From Syntrophorhabdaceae bacterium (GTDB lineage Bacteria; Desulfobacterota; Syntrophorhabdia; Syntrophorhabdales; Syntrophorhabdaceae), in contig DASXUJ010000054.1 of NCBI GenBank assembly GCA_036504895.1, positions 1 through 64,000 on the forward strand: a DNA stretch of 64,000 bases, given 5' to 3'. The translations under genes and the position numbers were made by a program. The notes beneath the pieces are model-generated. The model ran no database searches and was not told the DNA's origin. It saw only the letters and a list, made by a program, of their open reading frames with translations. Shown one piece after another: positions 17,444-26,223 of this stretch (position 1 is the first letter of the stretch; every line of letters begins with the position of its first letter).

Positions 17444-19659
17444 AGACCGCCTACATCGGGAAGCCCACGAGCAGGGTAGACGGTCGCGCCAAGGTGACGG
17501 GGGTTGCAAAATATCCCGCCGAGATACACATCCCGGACCTGGTCTATGGCTGGGTCGTGTCGAGCGCGATCCCCAGGGGAAAGATCCGGACGATCCATGA
17601 CTCCGCCGCCCTTCAACTACCGGGTGTACTGCGGGTATTCACTCACCATAACAGTCCTCGCCGGGGAGAGACCGATGAGGATTACATCGACGAGGTGGCG
17701 CCTCCCGGCTCTCCTTTCCGACCCCTTTTCAACGACGAGATCAGGTTCAGCGCCCAGCCGATCGCGCTGGTAGTCGCCGAAACCCTGGAGCTTGCCCGAT
17801 ATGCGGCCTCTCTCGTCCGGGTCGAATACGAGCCCTCGGCCCATGCCACGGACCTCTGCGAGGAGATGGAGAGGGCGTACGAACCGAAACCGCGAGAGTT
17901 TATCGTGCTCCAGGGACAGAGGGGCGATGCCGCAAGAGCGATGAATGAAGCGGCGATACGGATTGAAGCGGAGTATCTCGCGCCCTGCGAGCATCACAAT
18001 CCTATGGAGCTCTTCGCCACCACCGTATTCAGGGACGAGACAGGCCGGCTCTTCGTCTACGATAAAACGCAGGGGGTGCAGAATGTCCGGAACTACCTCT
18101 GTAACGTATTCGGCTATTCCCACGACGATCTTCGGGTCATCTCTTCTTTTGTCGGCGGGGCATTCGGCTCGGGGCTGCGCCCCCAGTACCAGGTATTTCT
18201 GGCCGTGCTGGCGGCACGGGAGCTGAAGCGCTCCGTCCGGGTCTCCCTTACCCGTCAACAGATGTTCAGCCTCTCCCGCCGTCCAGGGACCTGGCAGCGC
18301 GTCGCCCTCGGCTCCAAGTCCGATGGGGTGCTCCAGGCGATCACCCATGAGGCGATAGCCGAGACGTCGCGATACGAGGATTACAATGAGACGGTAACCA
18401 ACTGGTCCGGCCTGCTTTACCAATGCGATAACATCCATCTCCGTCAGAAGGTCGTGCCCCTCGACCTCTCGACACCGGGTGATATGCGTGCCCCGGGCGC
18501 CGTGTGGGGCTTCTTTGCCCTCGAATGTGCCATGGACGAGCTCGCCCATAAATGCGGCATCGATCCGGTCGAGCTGAGACTGAGGAATTACGCGCAAAAG
18601 GACCAGATCAACGACAAGCCATGGTCGAGCAAGGCGCTTCGCTCCTGTTATCGCCTCGGCGCCCAAAAATTCGGATGGGCGGCACGTAAGCGCGAGCCGC
18701 GGTCCATGCGGCAGGGCAGCGCGTTGATCGGCTGGGGAATGGCCGGAGGCATGTGGGACGCCTTTCACGCGCCGGCGGATGCGAAAGCCGTCCTTACTCC
18801 GGATGGAAAACTCACGGTCGGCAGCGCGACGTCCGATATCGGCACCGGCACCTATACAATCATGACCCAGATTGCCGCGGAGATGCTCGGACTGCCTTTG
18901 GAAAATGTGACTTTCAGACTCGGCGATTCGTCTTTGCCGAATGCGCCGGTCGAAGGAGGCTCCTTTACCGCCTTGTCGGTGGGATCGGCGGTCAGGGCCG
19001 CGTGTGGAAAGATACGGGAAAGGCTGTTCCAATCGGCGCGGAATATTGCCGGCTCGCCCTTTGCAGATGCCGGAATAGAGGACGTGGAGTTTGCCGAGGG
19101 ACAGATAAGGCTCGGGAGCGACCGCTCCCGCACCCTGCCTCTCATGGACGCGATCCGGCATAGCGGCCCCCGTACTATCGAGGCGGAGGTGTCGGCGGGA
19201 CCGGCGCCGGATATTGGCAAGTCTTCTCACTTTACCCACTCGGCAGTCTTCGCCGAAGTGAGGGTCGACCGGGACCTGGGCACGACCCGTGTGACTCGGC
19301 TCGTCAGCGCCCTCGCCCTCGGCCGGATTTTAAACCCGAAGACGGCGCGAAGCCAGGTGCTCGGAGGGATGGTTATGGGTATCGGCACGGCCCTGGAAGA
19401 GGAGAGCGTAATCGACCGGAATTTCGGCCGCTTCATGACTCATAACCTGGCGGATTACCACGTGCCGGTAAATGCCGATGTGTGCGACATGGAGGTGATC
19501 TTTGTGGAAGAGCAGGACGACGCGGCAAACGCTCTCGGCATCAAGGGGCTTGGCGAGATAGGCATCGTCGGCGTGGCCGCGGCAATCGCCAACGCCGTCT
19601 TCCATGCGACGGGAACACGGATACGGGACCTGCCGATCACACCCGATAAGCTGCTCTGA
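17440..19659 (+). CDS. paoC: Molybdenum hydroxylase catalytic subunit (PaoC-like)
   Basis: The 739-residue subunit belongs to the xanthine dehydrogenase / aldehyde oxidase molybdenum-binding family. N-terminal Ald_Xan_dh_C-type residues (SRVDGRAKVTGVAKYPAE) precede the Mo-binding domains. Molybdopterin contacts appear in SFVGGAFGSGL, MRAPGAVWGFFALE and EGGSFTALSVGSAV, and the active-site Glu is in KGLGEIGIVG near residue 706. The substrate is probably an aldehyde or N-heterocycle, but it cannot be read from sequence. No gene for the maturation chaperone adjoins it; an XdhC-type candidate lies at 35319-36425. Confidence 0.9.
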   Translation: MKTAYIGKPTSRVDGRAKVTGVAKYPAEIHIPDLVYGWVVSSAIPRGKIRTIHDSAALQLPGVLRVFTHHNSPRRGETDEDYIDEVAPPGSPFRPLFNDEIRFSAQPIALVVAETLELARYAASLVRVEYEPSAHATDLCEEMERAYEPKPREFIVLQGQRGDAARAMNEAAIRIEAEYLAPCEHHNPMELFATTVFRDETGRLFVYDKTQGVQNVRNYLCNVFGYSHDDLRVISSFVGGAFGSGLRPQYQVFLAVLAARELKRSVRVSLTRQQMFSLSRRPGTWQRVALGSKSDGVLQAITHEAIAETSRYEDYNETVTNWSGLLYQCDNIHLRQKVVPLDLSTPGDMRAPGAVWGFFALECAMDELAHKCGIDPVELRLRNYAQKDQINDKPWSSKALRSCYRLGAQKFGWAARKREPRSMRQGSALIGWGMAGGMWDAFHAPADAKAVLTPDGKLTVGSATSDIGTGTYTIMTQIAAEMLGLPLENVTFRLGDSSLPNAPVEGGSFTALSVGSAVRAACGKIRERLFQSARNIAGSPFADAGIEDVEFAEGQIRLGSDRSRTLPLMDAIRHSGPRTIEAEVSAGPAPDIGKSSHFTHSAVFAEVRVDRDLGTTRVTRLVSALALGRILNPKTARSQVLGGMVMGIGTALEEESVIDRNFGRFMTHNLADYHVPVNADVCDMEVIFVEEQDDAANALGIKGLGEIGIVGVAAAIANAVFHATGTRIRDLPITPDKLL

Positions 19660-19728
19660 AGCGTACCGGGAAAGTTCCCGGTCATAGAAGCCTGCGTGCA
19701 TGTGCGAAGATGCCCCGGACAGTTGGGC

Positions 19729-21060
19729 CTACCGGCCTGATATCGATTCGCGGAGCACATGGTCGAAGATCTCGAGGCAGACGTCGATCTCATCCGCACT
19801 CGCGGTGAGGGCGGGACAGAAGCGGATCGTATTCTCTCCTGCGCCGAGGAGGAGGAGCCCTTTCCGGAAGGCCTTCTGCACGATCTCATTACGGAGTTCT
19901 CCTGCCCTTTCCTTCCTCTCCCTGTCTTTTACCAGCTCGACTCCCACCATGAGCCCCCTGCCACGCACGTCTCCCATGGATTCGCATGTTTTTTGGATTG
20001 TTTTCAAGCCTTCCATGAGACGCTCCCCCTGAATCGCCGCATTTTCCATCAGCTCCTCTTCGAGAAGGGCAATCGTGGCGAGTGCGGCCTCGCATGAGAC
20101 GGGATTGCCCCCGAAGGTCGATGCATGGGAGCCTGCCTCCCAATCCATGATATCTCCATCGGCGATCATCGCGCCGAGCGGCATGCCGGAGGCGATGCCT
20201 TTGGCAAGGGCGATGATGTCGGGGGAGACGTCGAAATGCTCGATGGCGAACATCTTTCCTGTCCTGCCCATGCCCGATTGTACCTCGTCCGCCACCAGGA
20301 GAATGCCGTGCTTTCTCGCGATCCTCGAAAGCTCCGGGAGAAACTCCGGGGGCGGCACCACGTAACCCCCTTCTCCCTGGATCGGCTCCACGAATATGGC
20401 GGCCACCTCTTCGGGGGGCATGACCGTGGTAAAAAGGGTCTCCTCGATCCAGCGCACGCATTCGAGGCCGCACTCAGGCGCGCAAAGCCCGTAGGCGCAA
20501 CGGTAGCAGTATGCGTAAGGCACATGGGTTATGCCCGGGACGAGGGGGTTGTAATGCCTCTTTTGTATCGATTTACTCGCCGTCAGAGAAAGGGCCCCCA
20601 TAGTGCGGCCATGGAAAGCGCCGAAAAAGGCGATATTGAGCTCCCGCCGCGTATGCCATCGGGCGAGCTTGAACGCCGCTTCCACGGCCTCGGCGCCCGA
20701 ATTTCCGAAAAATATCTTCTTCTGCCCCTTGCCCGGCGCAAGGGACGCGAGCTTCCGGGCAAGGGAAATCTGGGGGGTATAGTAAAAATCGGTGCCCGAC
20801 ATGTGGAGGAGGCGGTCGGCCTGCCTTTTGATCGCGTCGACCACCCGGGGATGGCAATGGCCGGTGGCGCACACTGCGATGCCGGCGGTGAAATCGAGAA
20901 ACTGGTTCCCGTCAGGGTCCTCGACCCAGAGCCCGCTGGCCTTCTCCGCCACGAGAGGGTAAATCCTCGTGTAGGAAGGGGATACAAAATTGTGGTCCAT
21001 CCTGATTTGCTCTGAAGCGACGGGTCCCGGAAGGGCCGTAAGGATTGAAGGATATCTCAT
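19729..21060 (-). CDS. Class III PLP aminotransferase (4-aminobutyrate / ornithine type)
   Basis: The 443-residue cytoplasmic enzyme belongs to the acetylornithine/4-aminobutyrate aminotransferase group. The fold signature runs through FLDFTAGIAVCATGHCHP, FGNSGAEAVEAAFKLAR, AFHGRTMGALSLT, ILLVADEVQSGMGRTG, and the PLP Lys in IIALAKGIASGMPLGA. A Cys-rich insert (YCYRCAYGLCAPECGLEC) near residue 180 is seen in some GabT-like proteins. The amino donor is not decidable. It converges with the molybdenum hydroxylase operon and is followed upstream by the divergent membrane-protein gene. Confidence 0.9.
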   Translation of the reverse strand: MRYPSILTALPGPVASEQIRMDHNFVSPSYTRIYPLVAEKASGLWVEDPDGNQFLDFTAGIAVCATGHCHPRVVDAIKRQADRLLHMSGTDFYYTPQISLARKLASLAPGKGQKKIFFGNSGAEAVEAAFKLARWHTRRELNIAFFGAFHGRTMGALSLTASKSIQKRHYNPLVPGITHVPYAYCYRCAYGLCAPECGLECVRWIEETLFTTVMPPEEVAAIFVEPIQGEGGYVVPPPEFLPELSRIARKHGILLVADEVQSGMGRTGKMFAIEHFDVSPDIIALAKGIASGMPLGAMIADGDIMDWEAGSHASTFGGNPVSCEAALATIALLEEELMENAAIQGERLMEGLKTIQKTCESMGDVRGRGLMVGVELVKDRERKERAGELRNEIVQKAFRKGLLLLGAGENTIRFCPALTASADEIDVCLEIFDHVLRESISGR

Positions 21061-21174
21061 TGCGCGTTCTCCCCGGTTGTCATGTGGTGTCAGAAAACAG
21101 GTACCCTTTTATAACTTATAGCATAGAGAAGAGATGTCAAACAGAGGGACTCTGACGGGCAGGACTCATAATTA

Positions 21175-21203
21175 TTGACCGCCTGAATAGTTCATTTTAT
21201 ACT
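21175..21203 (+). promoter_or_regulatory. Sigma-70 promoter for the 21384 gene
   Basis: TTGACC at 21175-21180 is followed after 17 bases by TATACT at 21198-21203. The fold-back element 21222-21368 lies between this promoter and the start codon, so it would be transcribed as a structured leader. Confidence 0.6.
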
Positions 21204-21221
21204 GGTCAAGGAAAAGCAGGC

Positions 21222-21368
21222 GTTAGTCGATAGCTTAACATACAGTCATTAGTCGATAGTGAAAGACCAGGACGCGATTTTTGCATCTGGAATTATTTCT
21301 TTGTCCTTGTCGTTACTAACGACTAGAGACTAACGACCAACGACTATCTGTTAAGCTATCTGTTAAGC
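21222..21368. repeat. Palindromic element, family with 27492-27598
   Basis: GATAGCTTAACA on the left (21229-21240) faces TGTTAAGCTATC on the right (21349-21360). The inner part repeats variants of TTAGTCG and GACTAGAGAC. The reverse complement of about 21304-21335 resembles 27493-27520 (GTCTCTAGTC...AGTAACGNCAAG), so both belong to one family in opposite orientations. Confidence 0.7.
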
Positions 21369-21383
21369 GTGCCGGGGGGAGAG

Positions 21384-22010
21384 ATGAACAGGATTATGGC
21401 GGTCGTAAGCCTCTGCATTTCCGGATATTATGCATGCAATGTGCTACGCCATATGATCAGCCCCGGTATGAATGTGGGCTACACGCGCATGCTTCTCTTC
21501 GCCTGTCTGGCCACCATTCCACTCGTTTTTCTTCTCCTCATGGTAGGAGGGAAAGACCGTCTGCTTTTCTTTTTCACCCACCGACGGGAAATGATCGGAG
21601 GCGGCCCGGCGGCCATATTACTCCTGGCGGGTCTCGTCCTCGTCCTGATCTTCCTGCCGGTGGGAATGCTCGTGGGGATCTGGTTCGGTATGGGATTCCA
21701 TTTCGGCTCCCTTTTTCTCCTCTACTTTGTTCCCCTCATTATTCGTCTCATCTTCGGTTCGACAAAGGATTCAATACTGGCCGCCATAATCCAGGGGCTA
21801 ACCTTTTTCTTCTCATTTTTTCTGGGCATATGCCTGGTCGCCATTCTTGAACGGTATTTCTGGGGAGCGGACACTTATGGCGAACATTTTCAACTCCTGT
21901 GGCCCGGCTACCGCGATGCCGCCAAAGTCTTCTTTAGTGTGTCCATTTTTGCCCTTCTCAATCAATTGATGGAATTCCGGCACGCCCTCGTCTCCCTGTT
22001 TGCCAGGTGA
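21384..22010 (+). CDS. Multi-pass membrane protein of unknown function
   Basis: The 208-residue protein has about five hydrophobic segments (near 32-48, 72-92, 98-120, 127-150 and 180-197) separated by short loops, with no recognised motif. The chosen ATG has GGGGGGAGAG directly upstream; an in-frame GTG five codons earlier is weaker. Its promoter at 21175 and the fold-back leader are noted separately. I do not recognise a family. Confidence 0.65.
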   Translation: MNRIMAVVSLCISGYYACNVLRHMISPGMNVGYTRMLLFACLATIPLVFLLLMVGGKDRLLFFFTHRREMIGGGPAAILLLAGLVLVLIFLPVGMLVGIWFGMGFHFGSLFLLYFVPLIIRLIFGSTKDSILAAIIQGLTFFFSFFLGICLVAILERYFWGADTYGEHFQLLWPGYRDAAKVFFSVSIFALLNQLMEFRHALVSLFAR

Positions 22011-22059
22011 TGAAGGGGAGGGTGCGCGTCAATCGGATCCCTTGGCGTTTTTTAAGAAC

Positions 22060-22088
22060 TTTACATTTAACAGGGGGTATATTATCAT
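22060..22088 (+). promoter_or_regulatory. Possible sigma-70 promoter for the lipoprotein gene
   Basis: TTTACA at 22060-22065 and TATCAT at 22083-22088 are separated by 17 bases, about 150 bases before the lipoprotein start. Confidence 0.4.
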
Positions 22089-22236
22089 CTGTAGCAGGAT
22101 GTAGTGCAGCATTTTTCACTGAAAGACAGTGTGAATTTCTTCCGCCCATGGTCAGTGGCCGCGGGCGAAGAGTGCCTCGGGGGAGAGATCCTTGCCGTCA
22201 GAACCGATACGACGTTTAATTGAAGAGGTGTTTAAA

Positions 22237-22857
22237 ATGAAAAAGGGTATCTTTTTTGCTATCATCGCTTTTATTCTGACTTCATGCACGGTAGGCCCCG
22301 TTCATATGGCGAAGACGGAAGAGGAGAGCTTCAAGAACTCTTACGATGAAGTCCAGCTCAAAAACCTGTATGACAGGAATAAGCCCCTTTTACGAGATAT
22401 TTATGCAAGGCTCAGGGCATCCCAGATAAATATCTACCGAGAAGGGATCGGCTTCACCACTTTGAAAGACCCGAAGAATAACGGCCATTATTACTTGATG
22501 GTGAATGTGAGGCCCCCGGAGATCGTCTTCGACGAGAGTACATCCAAACCGGAGCAGCGGTTTTCGAAGGTGATGGGCGCCTATTTTGAGAAATACCTGC
22601 TCTACATCAAGAAATCGGATATCGAGGCTGCCGGCGTCGAGGGCCTCTCTTTCGGCGTCTACTGGCCTGTCCGTGATTATTCCCAGTGCAGGGAAAACGG
22701 CGGATTTCTCGAGTATGTCATCCTCCACCTGTCGAAGGATGACCTCAACAGCCTGTACGCCCGGAACAAAACCTTTGCGGAGCTTGCCGCCCAGTCAGAG
22801 GTGATCGCAAGCCTCGACCTCAAGGCACCGACCCATATGAAAGCCGTCTATAAGTGA
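22237..22857 (+). CDS. Lipoprotein of unknown function
   Basis: The 206-residue product begins MKKGIFFAIIAFILTSCTVG, a lipoprotein signal peptide with lipobox LTSC, so the mature protein is anchored at the lipid-modified Cys. The rest is soluble, with charged segments YDEVQLKNLYDRNKPLL and IYREGIGFTTLKDPKN. No family is recognised. The internal ATG at 22237 is chosen because it produces the signal peptide and has GAAGAGG upstream. A strong hairpin terminator follows the stop. Confidence 0.75.
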   Translation: MKKGIFFAIIAFILTSCTVGPVHMAKTEEESFKNSYDEVQLKNLYDRNKPLLRDIYARLRASQINIYREGIGFTTLKDPKNNGHYYLMVNVRPPEIVFDESTSKPEQRFSKVMGAYFEKYLLYIKKSDIEAAGVEGLSFGVYWPVRDYSQCRENGGFLEYVILHLSKDDLNSLYARNKTFAELAAQSEVIASLDLKAPTHMKAVYK

Positions 22858-22862
22858 TCCGT

Positions 22863-22899
22863 GCCGGAGGGGCGTGCGGCGCCCCTCCGGCGCCTTTGC
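22863..22899 (+). terminator. GC-rich terminator hairpin
   Basis: GCCGGAGGGGCG pairs perfectly over 12 bp with CGCCCCTCCGGC across the loop TGCGG, just after the lipoprotein stop. The T-tract is short (GCCTTTG), so it may act as a hairpin or with Rho. Confidence 0.7.
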
Positions 22900-22939
22900 C
22901 CGCCGAACCTGCATTGTCTACCTTCTCTAATGGATTTTT

Positions 22940-23662
22940 TTGTCGAAATATCTTAATTTATTCAGTTTAGGAGACGATGAACAGAATATGACTTTTCGAC
23001 CTGGAATAAATACGCGGATAGTCACGGAGATCGATCTCATGAAAGAGATCATCCATGTGAAGAATTCGATCGTCTACGAGGTGAACGGCCGGACCGTGAT
23101 CATGGCCCAGACCGACCCTCCCATATTGAAATCGATGCTGAACAGGGAGTTCATCGTCACCTACCTTATTCATGAGAAGGGCGAGGCCGTCCGCTACGGA
23201 TTTCCTGCCGTGCTCGTCAGGTTCCTCGAGGGGTATAAACTTAATTCATCCCAGGAAGTGACGGCCCTCGAGGTCTCCATGAGGGTGGAGCCTTCGCCCT
23301 ACAGTATACGGATGTTCTATCGGGTGGAGCCGACCGGAAGGAGTAACCTGGCCTTAAGCGTCTTTCATAAACAGGTCAATATCCTCGATATCTCCCTGGG
23401 GGGCGCGCGTTTCAGCCACGACAAGCGTTTTGTCTTTGAGCCGGACCGCAAAGTGGAGCTTTACATGACGCTGGAAGGAAAAACATATAATCTGGACGGC
23501 CGGATTCTTAGGACCTGGGAAGGAGAAAACGAGCGCTTTAAGCATGAGCTCGGTTTCGCGTCGGTCGAATTCCTGAATATGACGAGGACCCTCGAGCATG
23601 CGTTATCGCGAAAAATAAGAGAGATAGAGAGGGATAACCGTTTCAACGAAGTCTTCCCTTAG
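22940..23662 (+). CDS. PilZ-domain protein (YcgR-like), putative c-di-GMP receptor
   Basis: The 240-residue protein has an N-terminal YcgR-type flagellar-brake domain (about 15-110, MLNREFIVTYLIHEKGEAVR) and a C-terminal PilZ domain. The PilZ c-di-GMP signature is present as an Arg-rich stretch (RMFYRVEPTGR) followed by DISLGGARFS. It likely senses c-di-GMP and adjusts motility or surface behaviour in the cytoplasm. The TTG at 22940 lacks a good ribosome site; the ATG at 22988 is an alternative that gives a protein 16 residues shorter. Confidence 0.85.
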   Translation: MSKYLNLFSLGDDEQNMTFRPGINTRIVTEIDLMKEIIHVKNSIVYEVNGRTVIMAQTDPPILKSMLNREFIVTYLIHEKGEAVRYGFPAVLVRFLEGYKLNSSQEVTALEVSMRVEPSPYSIRMFYRVEPTGRSNLALSVFHKQVNILDISLGGARFSHDKRFVFEPDRKVELYMTLEGKTYNLDGRILRTWEGENERFKHELGFASVEFLNMTRTLEHALSRKIREIERDNRFNEVFP

Positions 23663-23728
23663 CCCGCCGGAATGACCCGGATGCCCTTCCCGCTACTTCC
23701 TGAAGGCGATCTTATAGAAGGAGAATCA

Positions 23729-24319
23729 ATGGCGTTACGAAAAATTGCACCCTTGGGCTGTCCCACCCTGCGGATGAAGGCATCTTCCGTAGACGACGGG
23801 GGGTCGCCGGAGGTCCGGAGCCTCATCGAAGATATGATGGAGACCCTTGCCGATTCGGGCGGCGTAGGTATCGCCGCGCCCCAGGTGGACGTCTCTTTGC
23901 GGCTCTTTATTATGGTAATAAATCTAAATGATCCCGATCCCGGCACACCCGGGCCGGAGGCGGTAGTCATGATTAATCCCCTCATCACCGGCCACTCCGA
24001 CGAAATCGAAAAGGACTGGGAAGGATGCCTGAGCATTCCGGGTATTCGGGGAGTAGTCCCCAGGTTTACCTCGATTACGATAAAATATACGGGTGAGGAG
24101 GGCGCTGAGGAAGAACGGGAATTTCACGGTTTTGCTGCACGGGTATGCCAGCATGAATACGATCACCTGGAAGGGCTCACCTATCTCGACCGACTGGAAG
24201 GGGTGGAAGATATCGTATCCGAGCTTTGGCTGGAGGAGCGTTCTTCTCAGGACGGGTCGTCCGAAGTTGTGGAAGTAGGAGAGATTGCGGGAATGGCGTC
24301 AGGAAAAACCGATGTTTGA
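23729..24319 (+). CDS. def: Peptide deformylase
   Basis: The 196-residue metalloenzyme removes the N-formyl group from nascent proteins. All three motifs are present: GVGIAAPQV, EGCLSIPG with the metal Cys, and QHEYDHLEG with the metal His pair and catalytic Glu. The C-terminal tail after the domain is longer than usual and acidic. ATG 23729 follows GAAGGAG; an upstream ATG adds about 19 residues but no homology. The next small gene overlaps its 3' end by eight bases. Confidence 0.92.
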   Translation: MALRKIAPLGCPTLRMKASSVDDGGSPEVRSLIEDMMETLADSGGVGIAAPQVDVSLRLFIMVINLNDPDPGTPGPEAVVMINPLITGHSDEIEKDWEGCLSIPGIRGVVPRFTSITIKYTGEEGAEEEREFHGFAARVCQHEYDHLEGLTYLDRLEGVEDIVSELWLEERSSQDGSSEVVEVGEIAGMASGKTDV

Positions 24320-24530
24320 GAGTATATTCTCCGGTTTGTCGGAACACGATAAGTATGAGATCACCGGGTGGGCTTTCAGCTACCTGATGACGACCAACCT
24401 CACCGTAGCGGATTGCGTGGTGAAAGCCGTCAAGCATTGCAAACCGAAGAAAGTAAGGGAGGACGGCTCTCTCAAGATATCGAGGTCGACATTCATCGAG
24501 CTCCAGCTGCGGGTCAAAAATATGCTGTAA
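24312..24530 (+). CDS. Small conserved-looking protein of unknown function
   Basis: The 72-residue product begins MFESIFSGLSEHDKYEITGW, is rich in Lys and helix-formers, and ends in KNML. It overlaps the end of def by eight bases and has AGGAAA before its ATG, so it is probably co-translated with def. No family is recognised; a small helical partner is all that can be said. Confidence 0.55.
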   Translation: MFESIFSGLSEHDKYEITGWAFSYLMTTNLTVADCVVKAVKHCKPKKVREDGSLKISRSTFIELQLRVKNML

Positions 24531-24654
24531 TTCCAATTCCAAATCAAAGATGAAATCGAGGCGCTGAGGAAGGAGCGACGCAGGTGTACTTTACAGTACA
24601 CCGAGGAACAGATGACGAGTGCAACGAAGAGAGCGCTTTGAGTTGGAATTGGAA
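24531..24654. repeat. Fold-back element with internal hairpin
   Basis: TTCCAATTCCAA at 24531-24542 and TTGGAATTGGAA at 24643-24654 are perfect inverted ends. Inside, GGTGTACT and AGTACACC form an 8-bp stem with a TTAC loop (24583-24602). A second pair, GCGCT and AGCGC, also faces inward. Total length is 124 bases, with no coding capacity. Confidence 0.75.
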
Positions 24655-24665
24655 TAAAGCGAAAG

Positions 24666-25064
24666 TTACGCCCTGGGGTTGTTCCTGTCCAGCCAGATCC
24701 CGATATGCCTGCATTCGCGGGGAAGAGTGCGGCAGTAACCTGCTTCATCCTTGCTTTCAGTGCAGTTTGCACAGATCTTCCAGTGGCCGCATGTCACCGT
24801 GGAGATGAGATGGGTCTCACATTCGAGGCACCAAAGATATCCGCATGCCACGCAGAGGCCCACCGTCGGATCGGCAATTCCCTTTACCCCATTACAATCT
24901 ATTGTCCGGGAGCCGCCGCACCGGGGACATTGCTTTGCCTCGGGGTCGTGAGCGCCTGCCTCGGAAAGAGGCTGGTTTTCTACAGAACGGTCCAGCGCCT
25001 TTTGGACCTTCGGAGGAAGGAGGTCCCACATGTTTCGAAGATGGGTTCGGTCGGATTTAGCCAT
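24666..25064 (-). CDS. Zinc-ribbon-like Cys-rich protein
   Basis: The 132-residue protein has many Cys pairs: CPRC, then a CVAC-GYLW-CLEC cluster, then CGHWKICANC, plus single Cys and His near the C-terminus. Such spacing suggests two or more zinc ribbons. The N-terminal helix (RNMWDLLPPKVQKALDRS) may bind a partner. I do not recognise a family. The frame is intact and codon use looks ordinary. AAAGGA is upstream of the start. Confidence 0.65.
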   Translation of the reverse strand: MAKSDRTHLRNMWDLLPPKVQKALDRSVENQPLSEAGAHDPEAKQCPRCGGSRTIDCNGVKGIADPTVGLCVACGYLWCLECETHLISTVTCGHWKICANCTESKDEAGYCRTLPRECRHIGIWLDRNNPRA

Positions 25065-25112
25065 TGGTGCTCGTCCTTTTTCTTTTAATATGTGCGCCTG
25101 AAGGCGGCTGCA

Positions 25113-26021
25113 TCAGGGCGGGCATTTGGCGCAGACCGATCTGAACTGCATGGTGCTGAGGTACCGGTCTCCCCGGTCGGGCAGTATGACCACGATAATA
25201 CCGTGTTCCAGCTCTCTCGCCTTTTTAAGCGCTACCGCAACCGCGGCGCCCGCGGAGGTGCCGACAAAAAGTCCTTCTTTCTGGGCGAGAAGGCGTGTCA
25301 CTTCGAATGCCTCCCCATCCTCCACCATGACCTTCTCGGTCAGTTCCTCGGGGTGATAAATATGAGGGACCATAGACTCCGTCATATTCTTGAGCCCCTG
25401 GATGGTGTGGCCCATTACAGGCTCGACACCCACGACCTTTACCGCGGGTTTGACCGATTTCAGGTACCGGCCGGTACCCATGAGCGTGCCCGTGGTGCCC
25501 ATGCCGGCAATGAATACATCCACCTCGCCCTTTGTCTGACTGAAGATCTCCGGGCCGGTGGTCTCAAAATGGGCAAGGACGTTATCGTTGTTGTCGTACT
25601 GGTTGGGCATGAAGTATTTCTCGGGCTCCGTCTCAAGGAGCCTGAGCGCCTTTTTTATGGCCCCGTCAATATTCTCCTTTGCAGGGGTGAGGAATACATG
25701 GGAGCCGAGCCCCTCGAGGATGAGCCTTCTTTCACTGCTCACGCACTCAGGCATACAAAGCTCTACCGTATATCCCTTCGCCGCCCCTATCATCGCAATG
25801 GCGATGCCTGTGTTTCCAGAGGTGGCTTCGAGAATTATCTTATCCCGAGTAAGCTCTCCCCGTTCCTCTGCCTTCGTGATCATATAGAGGGCCGGCCTGT
25901 CCTTCACCGAGCCTCCGGGATTGCATCCTTCGAGTTTGCAGAGGACCTTCACCTCCGGGTTCGGAACGATGTTCATAAGCTCGACAAGGGGCGTATTCCC
26001 TATGGCCGAAAGTACATTCAT
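25113..26021 (-). CDS. cysM: Cysteine synthase (CysM-like)
   Basis: The 302-residue PLP enzyme makes cysteine from O-acetylserine (or phosphoserine) and a sulfur donor. The N-terminal IGNTPLVELMNI, PLP Lys in NPGGSVKDRPAL, Asn loop in TSGNTGIAIAMI and the phosphate loop GTTGTLMGTGRYL are diagnostic. The GGSVKDR form is closer to CysM than CysK. GGAGG lies six bases before the ATG at 26021; a longer upstream frame has no family similarity. It ends in an unusual Cys-rich tail (VCAKCPP). Confidence 0.92.
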   Translation of the reverse strand: MNVLSAIGNTPLVELMNIVPNPEVKVLCKLEGCNPGGSVKDRPALYMITKAEERGELTRDKIILEATSGNTGIAIAMIGAAKGYTVELCMPECVSSERRLILEGLGSHVFLTPAKENIDGAIKKALRLLETEPEKYFMPNQYDNNDNVLAHFETTGPEIFSQTKGEVDVFIAGMGTTGTLMGTGRYLKSVKPAVKVVGVEPVMGHTIQGLKNMTESMVPHIYHPEELTEKVMVEDGEAFEVTRLLAQKEGLFVGTSAGAAVAVALKKARELEHGIIVVILPDRGDRYLSTMQFRSVCAKCPP

Positions 26022-26142
26022 AAAAAGCCTCCACACTAATCCATCCGTGTCGTGTCGGAAAAGATTATCAGAATAAGAGAAGCGAAACAAGTGGCTGTCT
26101 CAAAACCGGTCAATCAGAGAAGCGAGCGAGAGCGGCCGCTCC

Positions 26143-26170
26143 TTGACAAGGACCTGATGAGAATTATACT
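26143..26170 (+). promoter_or_regulatory. Sigma-70 promoter for the 26224 gene
   Basis: TTGACA at 26143-26148 and TATACT at 26165-26170 are separated by 16 bases. GGAGG precedes the ATG at 26224. Confidence 0.7.
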
Positions 26171-26223
26171 AGATATTTAAGGTATTTTCAAATCCGGGAC
26201 CCCCGCGGAAAAGGAGGGTGAAT

